This document shows positions 51,434-59,733 of a stretch of 64,000 bases of DNA, in pieces. This DNA is from Duganella phyllosphaerae (GTDB lineage Bacteria; Pseudomonadota; Gammaproteobacteria; Burkholderiales; Burkholderiaceae_D), in NCBI RefSeq assembly GCF_001758785.1, contig NZ_LROM01000077.1, positions 62,001 to 126,000 on the forward strand, given 5' to 3'. Each line of letters starts with the position of its first letter. The stretch's first letter is position 1. The notes below the pieces were generated by a model that had not been told where the DNA came from, did not search any database, and saw only the letters and a program-made list of their open reading frames with translations. The position numbers and the translations under genes are program-made.

Positions 51434-53035
51434 ATGTTCACTAGTCTCACTATCCGTACCCGGCTTATTGTCACCATGACAGTTCTCGGCCTGTTGATTA
51501 TTTCCATCGGTGTCGTTAGCCTGTTTGGCCTGAACAAGGTCAACTTTGCCCTGAAGGACGTCTATTCGAACCAGATGGCGTCCGTACTCATACTCGGCAA
51601 TTCCAAGAACTTCCTCAATCGCGCGCGCTTCGTCATCGATCGCGGCGTATTTCATCCGGAGGCATCGGACCTCGAAAAAACCCTGAGCCGCGCGGAAGGG
51701 TTCATTGTCGATGGCGACAAGGCCTGGAAGGAATACCTGGCGCTGCCGCTGGTGGGCGAAGAGCAAGCGCTGGCCGCCGACCTCGATAAAAAGCGCACCG
51801 TGTATATCGGCTTCCTGCGCGAGCTGATGGCGGCGATCCGTACCCAAAATGCCGAGAAGATCGACGACCTGGCCATGAACAAGATGAGCAAGGAGTTCGG
51901 CATTTTCGACGCCGCCTCCAACAAGCTGGAAAAATACCAGCTCGACGGCGCTCAAAAACACTATGACGAGAGCCAGTCATTCTTCGGCAAGTTCGAAATC
52001 GGCTTCGTGATCGCCTTGCTGGCGGCCATGGCCTTGATCGCTTATTCCACGCTGCGCCTGCTGTCGGCCATCCTGAAACCGCTGCGCGCCGCACTCGGCC
52101 ACTTCGACCAGATTGCCGGCGGCAACCTGGCCAACGACATACAGGTTGATCGCGACGACGAGATGGGCAACCTGATGCAGGGCCTGATCCGCATGCAGGA
52201 GCAAATGTCCACCACCGTGCGCGGCATCCGTAGCGGCAGCAATTCGATTGCCACTGCCAGCGCCGAAATTTCGCATGGCAACCTTGACCTGTCGCGCCGC
52301 ACCGAGAACCAGGCTGCCGCACTGGAAGAGACCGCGTCTTCGCTGGAAGAGCTGACCACCACCGTGCGCCACAACGCCGACAATGCGCGCCAGGCCAACC
52401 ACCTGGCGGTAACCGCCCAGGACGTGGCCAGCAAGGGCGGCCAGCTGGTCTCGCAAGTGGTCGATACCATGAGCACGATTAACGGTTCCTCGCGCAAGAT
52501 CGCCGACATTATCGGCGTGATCGATGGCATTGCGTTCCAGACCAATATCCTGGCGCTGAACGCGGCAGTGGAAGCGGCGCGCGCCGGTGAACAGGGACGG
52601 GGCTTTGCGGTGGTGGCCACCGAAGTGCGCAACCTGGCCCAGCGGTCGGCGGCTGCAGCCAAGGAAATCAAGGAACTGATCACGGCGTCGGTGGAGCAGG
52701 TCGATGCTGGCTCGCAGCTGGTGGACAAGGCCGGCGCAACGATGGACGAGATCGTCAGCAGCGTGGAGCGCGTGACCGGCATCATCAGCGAGATCATGGT
52801 TGCCGGCGAAGAGCAGAGCGAGGGCATCAACCAGATCAACCAGGCGATTGCGCAGATGGACGAAGTGACCCAGCAGAACGCGGCGCTGGTGGAAGAAGCT
52901 GCGGCTGCGGCAGGGTCGCTGCAGGAGCAGGCGGCAACGCTGGAAGCGCTGGTCAGCACGTTCCAGGTCGAGGCGCAGTCGGCGCCGCGCCTGGGTCGGG
53001 CGCCGAAGCGACCGGCGCTGGCGCTCGGTTACTGA
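51434..53035 (+). CDS. Methyl-accepting chemotaxis protein
   Basis: This is an inner-membrane chemoreceptor of 533 residues. Membrane helix 1 is at about residues 9-31. A four-helix-bundle type periplasmic sensor covers about 32-190, membrane helix 2 about 192-212, and a HAMP domain follows ([20 protein letters not shown]). The signalling hairpin tip, [33 protein letters not shown], is intact. Methylation-type coiled coils flank it. There is no C-terminal pentapeptide for CheR/CheB tethering. The start at 51434 is the ATG giving [15 protein letters not shown]. The ligand is unknown; the sugar-acid genes downstream are only weak context. Confidence 0.94.
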   Translation: MFTSLTIRTRLIVTMTVLGLLIISIGVVSLFGLNKVNFALKDVYSNQMASVLILGNSKNFLNRARFVIDRGVFHPEASDLEKTLSRAEGFIVDGDKAWKEYLALPLVGEEQALAADLDKKRTVYIGFLRELMAAIRTQNAEKIDDLAMNKMSKEFGIFDAASNKLEKYQLDGAQKHYDESQSFFGKFEIGFVIALLAAMALIAYSTLRLLSAILKPLRAALGHFDQIAGGNLANDIQVDRDDEMGNLMQGLIRMQEQMSTTVRGIRSGSNSIATASAEISHGNLDLSRRTENQAAALEETASSLEELTTTVRHNADNARQANHLAVTAQDVASKGGQLVSQVVDTMSTINGSSRKIADIIGVIDGIAFQTNILALNAAVEAARAGEQGRGFAVVATEVRNLAQRSAAAAKEIKELITASVEQVDAGSQLVDKAGATMDEIVSSVERVTGIISEIMVAGEEQSEGINQINQAIAQMDEVTQQNAALVEEAAAAAGSLQEQAATLEALVSTFQVEAQSAPRLGRAPKRPALALGY

Positions 53036-53036
53036 T

Positions 53037-54194
53037 TCAATCTACATCGGCCAGCAACAACGATACATATAACAGGAAGCGGTCTTCCAGCCGCGCCAGC
53101 TCGAGCCCGGTGATCTCGCCGATGCGGCGCAGCCGGTAGTCGAGCGTGTTGCGGTGGATGTGCAATGCTTCCGCCGTGGCGGCCAAATGGCTGTCGTGGC
53201 GGAACCATGTTTCCAGGGTGCGCTGCAACAGTTCCTTGCTTTTGTCCTGCGCTCGCAGCTTTTGCATCGGCTGGCGCAGCTGCTCGGCCTGCCAGCCGGC
53301 ATCGAGTCCCGACAGCAGCACCGGCAGCGCCTGGTCGTAATAGTTGTAGCGCTTGCGGCCGCCGTCGCGCTGGCGGCCGATGCGCGCCGCCGTGCGCGCG
53401 CTCTGGTACGAGATCGCCACATTGCCGATGCCGGCCAGGGCGATGCCCACCGTCAGCGCATAGTCTTGCGCGCCCTCGTCGTCCAGCAAGGCCGCCAGCG
53501 CCGCCAGCTTGCGCTGCGCCCACGCCGGCACATCGGTGGCGTCAATACTGTCATGAAAATCGACGATCACCAGCTCGTGCGAACTGGTTGCGGCGGTCAA
53601 CGCCGATGGCTGCCTGCCCAGCAAGCGCAACTGCAGGCGCTGGATTTCACTGAGTGCCTCGACCGTGCCGGCCGCCCGGTCGGCCAGCTCCAGCAATAGC
53701 ACCACGTGCGGACGGCGAAAGTCCACGCCCAGCCGCCGCGCCCACGATTCAAGCCCGGAGCGGGCGCCCGGATCGCTGGCGACCAGTTGCAGCACAAAGG
53801 TTTCGCGGTACCGCGAGTCGCGTTGCAGGGCGTCGGTCAGTTGCGCCTGTTCCAGGATCATCTCGGCCGTCAAACGCACCAGCTCGCCAAACTGGCGCAC
53901 CTCGTCGGGTGCGCCGGACAGGCCGATGGCGCCGCATAATTGGCCGTTGACGGTCAGCGGCAGGTTGATGCCAGGCTGGGCGCCGTGCATATTGCGCGCG
54001 CTGGTCGCGTCTATTTCCACCGGCAACTGCTTGGCCAGGGCCAGCATGGCGCCCGTGTGCAGCTCGCCGATGCGGGCGGCATTGCCGCTGGCGACGATGC
54101 TGCCGTGAGCATCCATCACGTTGACGTTATACGGGATGATTTTCATCGTGCGGGTGACGATGTCCTGCGCCAACGCGCTGTTCAAGATGGTCAT
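53037..54194 (-). CDS. cdaR: CdaR-type sugar diacid-responsive transcriptional regulator
   Basis: CdaR activates genes for galactarate, glucarate and glycerate use in enterobacteria. The 385-residue protein has the N-terminal sugar-diacid recognition domain (LAQDIVTRTMKIIPYNVNVMDAHGSIVASG, GINLPLTVNGQLCGAIGL), a middle GGDEF-like region without catalytic motifs, and a C-terminal PucR-type helix-turn-helix (TAEALHIHRNTLDYRLRRIGEITG). It is divergent from an MFS sugar-acid transporter and glycerate kinase, the expected targets. Its ligand is inferred from family and context. It ends one base after the chemoreceptor stop, on the opposite strand. Confidence 0.92.
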   Translation of the reverse strand: MTILNSALAQDIVTRTMKIIPYNVNVMDAHGSIVASGNAARIGELHTGAMLALAKQLPVEIDATSARNMHGAQPGINLPLTVNGQLCGAIGLSGAPDEVRQFGELVRLTAEMILEQAQLTDALQRDSRYRETFVLQLVASDPGARSGLESWARRLGVDFRRPHVVLLLELADRAAGTVEALSEIQRLQLRLLGRQPSALTAATSSHELVIVDFHDSIDATDVPAWAQRKLAALAALLDDEGAQDYALTVGIALAGIGNVAISYQSARTAARIGRQRDGGRKRYNYYDQALPVLLSGLDAGWQAEQLRQPMQKLRAQDKSKELLQRTLETWFRHDSHLAATAEALHIHRNTLDYRLRRIGEITGLELARLEDRFLLYVSLLLADVD

Positions 54195-54283
54195 GGCAAA
54201 CTATTCATGGTGGATGACTCTGGCCGCCATTGTGCCAAGGAACGAGGGATTGCGCTCGAAAGTCGTTTTTCTAAGGAAATATT

Positions 54284-54297
54284 TGGGCAGTTGCCCA
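54284..54297. promoter_or_regulatory. Candidate CdaR operator (perfect dyad)
   Basis: TGGGCA, a two-base centre GT, and TGCCCA form a dyad in the 219-base gap between the divergent cdaR and transporter genes. It is the clearest dyad seen in that gap. Binding by CdaR is inferred from position only. Confidence 0.35.
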
Positions 54298-54413
54298 GTA
54301 TTTTGCACCATCAACTGCGAATTCTCGTGCATTCGGCCGATGATTTTTGCCAGGTGATTCCAGATAATCAGCGGGTCAGCCGTCATGACACTACAACATC
54401 AAGGAGACCTGCA

Positions 54414-55742
54414 ATGGGCAATTCCAACACCACCGCCGCCGCGACCACCACTGCGGCGGGCGCCGTACTCGAGGGCGCCTACAAAAAAGCCACCTGGCAC
54501 CTGATACCCTTCATTTTTGTTTGCTACTTCTTTAACTACCTGGACCGCGTCAACGTCGGCTTCGCCAAGCTGGAGATGATGGATGCGCTCAATCTGAGCA
54601 ACACCGTCTACGGCCTCGGCGCCGGCATCTTCTTCATCGGCTATGTCCTCAGCGGCGTGCCAAGCAACCTGATCCTGCACAAACTGGGCGCGCGGCGCTG
54701 GATCGCCGCCATGATGATCATGTGGGGCGCCTTGTCGGCGGCCATGCTGTTCGTTACCACGCCGACGTCTTTCTACGTGCTGCGCTTCTTCACGGGCGTG
54801 GCCGAGGCCGGCTTCTTCCCGGGCATGGTGCTGTACTTTACCCACTGGTTCCCGTCGCAAAAGCGCGGCCAGGTGATGGCGCTGTTCATGTCGGCGATCC
54901 CGATCTCGGGCCTGATCGGCGGTCCGCTGTCGGGCTGGATGCTGGCGCACTTCTCGGCCGGCCAGGGCGGCATGGCCGGCTGGCAGTGGCTGTTCCTGTT
55001 GCAGGGTTTGCCAACCGTGCTGCTCGGTGTGGCCGTGTATTTCTACCTCAATGACGGCATCGCCCAGGCCAAGTGGCTGAGCACGGAAGAAAAGGGCGCC
55101 ATGCAGCGCGCCCTCGACGACGACGAAAAGCAGCGGCAAGCCACCAGCACCGTCGGCCAGTCGATCGGCGACGTGCTGAAAAACGGCAGCGTGTGGATGC
55201 TCGGCGTAATCTACTTCAGCATCCAGATGGGCGTGTACGCGATTAACTTCTGGCTGCCGTCGATCATCAAGTCGCTCGGCTACGATACGCAAACGGTCGG
55301 CTGGCTCAGCGCCATCCCGTACCTGTTTGCCGCCGTGTTCATGGTCTGGGCTGGCCGCTCTGCCGACAAGCACCGCGAACGCCGCTGGCACGTCAGCGCG
55401 CCGATGCTGATGGGCTTGCTCGGCCTGATGATGGCCGCCAATTTCTCGACCAACCCGCTGGTCGTGATGGTCGGCTTGTCGATGGCCACCATGGGCGCAT
55501 TGGCTGCCTTGTCGATGTTCTGGTCGCTGCCGGCCGCCTTCCTCGGCAGTGCCGCAGCGGCCGCCGGCCTGGCGCTGATCAACTCGCTGGGCCAGATTGC
55601 CGGTTTCGTCAGTCCGTTCCTGGTTGGCTGGATCAAGGACGCCACCCAGAGTACCGACGCCGCGCTGTACGTGTTGTCGGCAGTGATGCTGCTCGGGGCG
55701 TTGCTGGTGCTGCGTGTGCCGGCCAAACTGGTGAATCGGTGA
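54414..55742 (+). CDS. MFS sugar-acid transporter (glucarate/galactarate ACS-family type)
   Basis: This is a 12-helix inner-membrane symporter of 442 residues, of the anion:cation symporter family. The start at 54414 follows AAGGAGA at 54401-54407. The first-helix signature YFFNYLDRVNVGFAKLEM and the segments GVAEAGFFPGMVLYFTHWFPSQKRGQ and PISGLIGGPLSGWML are typical of GarP/GudP-like carriers for glucarate, galactarate or glycerate. It is divergent from cdaR and four bases upstream of glycerate kinase. The exact substrate is not settled by sequence. Confidence 0.92.
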   Translation: MGNSNTTAAATTTAAGAVLEGAYKKATWHLIPFIFVCYFFNYLDRVNVGFAKLEMMDALNLSNTVYGLGAGIFFIGYVLSGVPSNLILHKLGARRWIAAMMIMWGALSAAMLFVTTPTSFYVLRFFTGVAEAGFFPGMVLYFTHWFPSQKRGQVMALFMSAIPISGLIGGPLSGWMLAHFSAGQGGMAGWQWLFLLQGLPTVLLGVAVYFYLNDGIAQAKWLSTEEKGAMQRALDDDEKQRQATSTVGQSIGDVLKNGSVWMLGVIYFSIQMGVYAINFWLPSIIKSLGYDTQTVGWLSAIPYLFAAVFMVWAGRSADKHRERRWHVSAPMLMGLLGLMMAANFSTNPLVVMVGLSMATMGALAALSMFWSLPAAFLGSAAAAAGLALINSLGQIAGFVSPFLVGWIKDATQSTDAALYVLSAVMLLGALLVLRVPAKLVNR

Positions 55743-55746
55743 TCGT

Positions 55747-56910
55747 ATGAGCAAGCAACTGAAATTCGTCATCGCCCCCGATTCGTTCAAGGAAAGCTTG
55801 AGCGCGATGGCGATCGCCAACGAAATCGAAGCGGGCTTCCGGGAAATTTTTCCCGACGCCCTGTATGTCAAGGTACCGGTGGCCGACGGCGGCGAGGGCA
55901 CGGTGCAAGCCATGATCGACGCCAGCGGCGGCCGCCGGGTGGACCTGTCGGTGCGCGGTCCGCTCGGAGAGCCGGTCGAGGCTTTTTACGGCATCATGGG
56001 CGACGGCCAGACCGCCGTGATCGAAATGGCTGCCGCCAGCGGCCTGGAACTGGTGCCCCCCAACCGCCGCGATCCGCTGCACACCACCAGTTACGGCACC
56101 GGTGAGCTGATCCGCAACGCGCTCGACGCGGGCGCGCGCCGATTCGTGCTCGGCATCGGCGGCAGCGCCACCAACGATGGCGGCGCCGGCATGGTGCAGG
56201 CGCTCGGCGGTCGCCTGCTCGACGCGGCGGGACGTGACCTGCCGCCCGGCGGCGGCGCGCTCGACGCGCTCGCTCGTATCGACCTCTCAAGCCTCGACGC
56301 CCGCATCGAGGATTGCGTCTTCGACGTGGCGTGCGACGTCAGCAATCCGCTGGTGGGACCGCAGGGCGCGTCCCACATCTTTGGCCCGCAAAAGGGCGCC
56401 ACGCCGGCCATGGTGGCGCTGCTCGACACCAACTTGCGCCACTATGCGGCGGTGATTGCACGCGACCTGGGCCTGGAACTGTCCGCCGTGGCCGATTTGC
56501 CCGGTGCGGGGGCCGGCGGCGGCATCGGCGCGGCCATGCTGGTATTCCTGAAGGGCAGCCTGCGCCCGGGCAGCGAGATCGTCACCGACGCCGTCGGCCT
56601 CGATGCAGCGGTGCGCGATGCCGACCTGGTGCTGACCGGTGAAGGTCGCATCGACAGTCAGACCATCCACGGCAAAACCCCGATCGGCGTGGCGCGGGTG
56701 GCCAAGCGCCACGGCAAGCCGGTGATCGGCATTGCCGGCAGCCTGGAACCTGGCGCGGGCGTAATCCACGGCCACGGCATCGACGCCGTGTTCAGCGTGG
56801 TCAACTGCCCGTGCACCCTGGAACGGGCGCTGGCGGACGCCGCCTACAATGTGCGCACGTCGGCCCGTAACATCGCTGCAGTGTTGCGCTTGGGAACACA
56901 GCTAGGCTAG
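55747..56910 (+). CDS. garK: Glycerate kinase (GarK/GlxK family)
   Basis: The enzyme phosphorylates D-glycerate, the end product of galactarate and glucarate breakdown, and links it to glycolysis. The 387-residue protein begins KFVIAPDSFKESLSA, the family's opening motif, followed by VPVADGGEGTVQAM, GIGGSATNDGGAGM and LTGEGRIDSQTIHGKTPIGVARVA. It lies four bases after the transporter, so both are probably in the CdaR regulon. Dehydratase, aldolase and tartronate-semialdehyde reductase genes for the upper pathway are not nearby. Confidence 0.94.
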   Translation: MSKQLKFVIAPDSFKESLSAMAIANEIEAGFREIFPDALYVKVPVADGGEGTVQAMIDASGGRRVDLSVRGPLGEPVEAFYGIMGDGQTAVIEMAAASGLELVPPNRRDPLHTTSYGTGELIRNALDAGARRFVLGIGGSATNDGGAGMVQALGGRLLDAAGRDLPPGGGALDALARIDLSSLDARIEDCVFDVACDVSNPLVGPQGASHIFGPQKGATPAMVALLDTNLRHYAAVIARDLGLELSAVADLPGAGAGGGIGAAMLVFLKGSLRPGSEIVTDAVGLDAAVRDADLVLTGEGRIDSQTIHGKTPIGVARVAKRHGKPVIGIAGSLEPGAGVIHGHGIDAVFSVVNCPCTLERALADAAYNVRTSARNIAAVLRLGTQLG

Positions 56911-56976
56911 GGCGGCGCGCCAGTCTGTGCTAAAGTCATTTCCTGCGGCAACAAAATGCTCGCAGGAAGGATTTTG

Positions 56977-59613
56977 ATGCCGCCGCAACAGGGTGAACAG
57001 AAATACGTGGCCAGGTTGCCGACCATCCGCTCGCAGATCTACAGCCTGGTCTGGGCGTGCGCCTTGCCGGCCATCCTCGGCTTCGCGCTGCTGACCAACA
57101 ACTTCATTGTGCGCGAGCGCAAGACCATTCAGCAAGATACGCTGATCACCGCCCGGGCCCTGATCCAGGCGGTCGATCGCGACCTCAACACCGGCATCAC
57201 GGTGGCCCTGGCGCTGGCCAACTCGCCCAGCATCGACAACCGCGACTTTGCCGCCTTCTACCGCCAGGCCACCGAGGTGCTGCGGCCCGAATTTCCCGGC
57301 TATAACTTCGTGCTGCACGACCGCGATTCGGTGCAATTGCTCAACACCGCCCGTCCTTACGGCGAGCTATATCCCGATCCGCTCAGCGCGGCGCGCATTG
57401 CCCAGGTCTTCAAGACCGGCAAGCCCTTGATTTCCAACCTTTTCTACGCCGGCGCCTTGAAGCGACCGCTGGCGGCCATCCACGCGCCGGTGATCCGCGA
57501 CGGCAAGGTGGTGTACGTGATCTCGGTGGCCTTCGTGCCCGAACGCCTGGGGCAGGTGCTGCGCGAGCAGCTGCTGCCGGCCAACCGCGTGACCGGCATC
57601 TTCGACGCCAACGGCGTGCTGGTCGCGCGTACCCATGATCCCGAAAAATACGTGGGCCAGCACGTGTCGCCCACGTTGCTGTCGCAGTTCCGGCTGCGCC
57701 AGGAGGATGCGATCGAGGCGACCACCCTGGAGGGCATTCCCGTCTACTCGATGTACAGCCGTTCGCAGCAGAGCGGCTGGGCGGTGGTGATCGGCGTGCC
57801 GCGCAGCGCCGTGTATGCCGAGGTATTCGATTCGATCACCTGGATCATGGCCTTCCTGGCGCTGGTCACTGCCGCCGGCTTCGGCGTGGCCTGGCACTTT
57901 GCGCGCAATATCGAGGGATCGGTGCGCTCGCTGACCACGGCTGCGATGGCGCTGGGCGGCAAGTCGCCGCAGCAACCGGCGGCGCCGGCCGCCTTCCACG
58001 AAGCGGCGCAAGCGCTCGACACGCTGCACGGCGTGGAGTCGGAACTGCTGCGCTATCGGCACCACCTGGAAAACCTGATCGAACACCGTACCCGCCAGCT
58101 GGAATCGGCGATGCGCGAAGCGCAGGCGGCCAACGCGGCCAAGGACGTCTTCGTGGCCAATATGAGCCACGAACTGCGCACACCGATGAACGCGGTGCTG
58201 GGCGTGGCGCACCTGCTGGGCCGCACCGGCGTGTCGCCGGAACAGGCGCGCTACCTGGAGATGATACGCACCTCGGGCCAGTCGTTGCTCGGCATCCTCA
58301 ACGACATCCTCGACCTGTCCAAGATGCAGGCCGGGAAGGTGGAACTGCACCAGGCGCCGTTCCGTCTCGACGACGTGCTGCACGCAGTAGCCTCCATCAT
58401 GAGCGTGAGCGCCGGCGACAAGCAGATCGAACTGGCCATCGGCGTCGAGGTTGATGTGCCGCGCGCGCTGGTCGGTGATGCGCTGCGCCTGCACCAGGTG
58501 CTGGTCAACCTGGCCGGCAACGCCATCAAGTTCACCGAACGCGGCGAAGTGTCGCTGCGGGTATCCCGGCTGCCGGCGCCCGGTGGCGCCACCGTGCTGT
58601 GCTTCGCGGTGAAGGACACCGGCATCGGCCTGAACGAGGAGCAGGTGGCGCGGCTGTTCTCGCCGTTTACCCAGGCCGACCTGTCCACCACGCGCCGCTT
58701 CGGCGGCACCGGGCTGGGACTGACCATCTCGCGGGGGCTGATCGAATTGATGCAGGGGCAGATCACGGTGCACAGCATGCAGGGTGAAGGCAGCGAATTC
58801 CGCTTTACCGTGCCGCTGGGCGCCACGCAGGTGGTGCCGGAGCGCGAACATGGCCAGCCGCTGCACCTGCTGCTGGCCGACGACAACGCCACCAGCCGCG
58901 ACTGCATCGCCGCCGCCATCGCCGCCGCCGGCTGGACCTGCGACGTTGCCGAGTCCTCCCGGGCAGCGGTGGCGCTGCTGCGCGGTGGCACAAATTACGA
59001 CGCGGTGCTGGTGGACTGGCAGATGTCCGAACTGTGCGTCTTGCAACCCGAGATCGACGCGCCGCTGGTCTGCATGCTCAATGCCTACGGCCGCGACCTG
59101 GTGGCCGAAGACATGGCCAACGGCCGCATTGCCGCCTGCCTGACCAAGCCGGTGACGGTGCCGGGCTTGCTGGAAGTAGTGCAGGCCGCGCGCGCCCACG
59201 TCCCGGCGCCGGTCAGGCAGGACGACAGCGCCCAGCCGCCGTTGGCCGGCGTGCGCATCGTGCTGGTGGAAGACAATCCGATCAACCAGGTGGTGGCGCG
59301 CGGCCTGCTTGAGCAGGCCGGGGCGCGGGTGACGCTGGCCGAAAACGGCGAGCAAGCGGTGGCCCAACTGCGCCGTCTCGATTGCGACCTGGTGCTGATG
59401 GACGTGCAGATGCCGGTGATGGACGGCTTTACCGCCACCCGTATCATCCGCGAACAGCTGCGCCTGACCCTGCCGGTGATCGCCATGACCGCCGGCGTGA
59501 TGGCCAGCGAGCGCGAACAGTGTATTGCGGCCGGGATGGACGACTTTATCGGCAAGCCGATCGATGTCGAGCAGATGTTCGCGATTTTGGCGCGCCATTT
59601 GAGCCGCGCCTGA
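56977..59613 (+). CDS. Membrane hybrid histidine kinase with two receivers
   Basis: The start at 56977 has AGGAAGG six bases upstream; an ATG at 56956 is less well placed. The 878-residue protein has a membrane helix near residues 21-42, an extracytoplasmic dCache-like sensor (about 45-285) and a second helix near 290-312. The kinase core follows, with H398 in ANMSHELRTPMNAVLG and ATP motifs VNLAGNAIKFTERGE, DTGIGL and FGGTGLGLTISRGL. The first receiver has D680 but a short loop after it, and the second has D809 in LMDVQMPVMDGF. The partner is probably elsewhere. It is 66 bases after garK and may sense a related metabolite (inference). Confidence 0.9.
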   Translation: MPPQQGEQKYVARLPTIRSQIYSLVWACALPAILGFALLTNNFIVRERKTIQQDTLITARALIQAVDRDLNTGITVALALANSPSIDNRDFAAFYRQATEVLRPEFPGYNFVLHDRDSVQLLNTARPYGELYPDPLSAARIAQVFKTGKPLISNLFYAGALKRPLAAIHAPVIRDGKVVYVISVAFVPERLGQVLREQLLPANRVTGIFDANGVLVARTHDPEKYVGQHVSPTLLSQFRLRQEDAIEATTLEGIPVYSMYSRSQQSGWAVVIGVPRSAVYAEVFDSITWIMAFLALVTAAGFGVAWHFARNIEGSVRSLTTAAMALGGKSPQQPAAPAAFHEAAQALDTLHGVESELLRYRHHLENLIEHRTRQLESAMREAQAANAAKDVFVANMSHELRTPMNAVLGVAHLLGRTGVSPEQARYLEMIRTSGQSLLGILNDILDLSKMQAGKVELHQAPFRLDDVLHAVASIMSVSAGDKQIELAIGVEVDVPRALVGDALRLHQVLVNLAGNAIKFTERGEVSLRVSRLPAPGGATVLCFAVKDTGIGLNEEQVARLFSPFTQADLSTTRRFGGTGLGLTISRGLIELMQGQITVHSMQGEGSEFRFTVPLGATQVVPEREHGQPLHLLLADDNATSRDCIAAAIAAAGWTCDVAESSRAAVALLRGGTNYDAVLVDWQMSELCVLQPEIDAPLVCMLNAYGRDLVAEDMANGRIAACLTKPVTVPGLLEVVQAARAHVPAPVRQDDSAQPPLAGVRIVLVEDNPINQVVARGLLEQAGARVTLAENGEQAVAQLRRLDCDLVLMDVQMPVMDGFTATRIIREQLRLTLPVIAMTAGVMASEREQCIAAGMDDFIGKPIDVEQMFAILARHLSRA

Positions 59614-59733
59614 GCGCTGCAGCGATAGCAAAATGCACAGCTGCGATACGGTTTTTTCATAGCGGATTTTTTGCCGTAGCATATCGGAAATAGTTCGTTT
59701 TATATCGATAGCCAGACGAATATAGTTCTGGTT

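Noticed and set aside
57367..59682. About 770-codon open frame opposite the hybrid kinase
   Set aside because: No domain and biased composition; every kinase motif is on the other strand.
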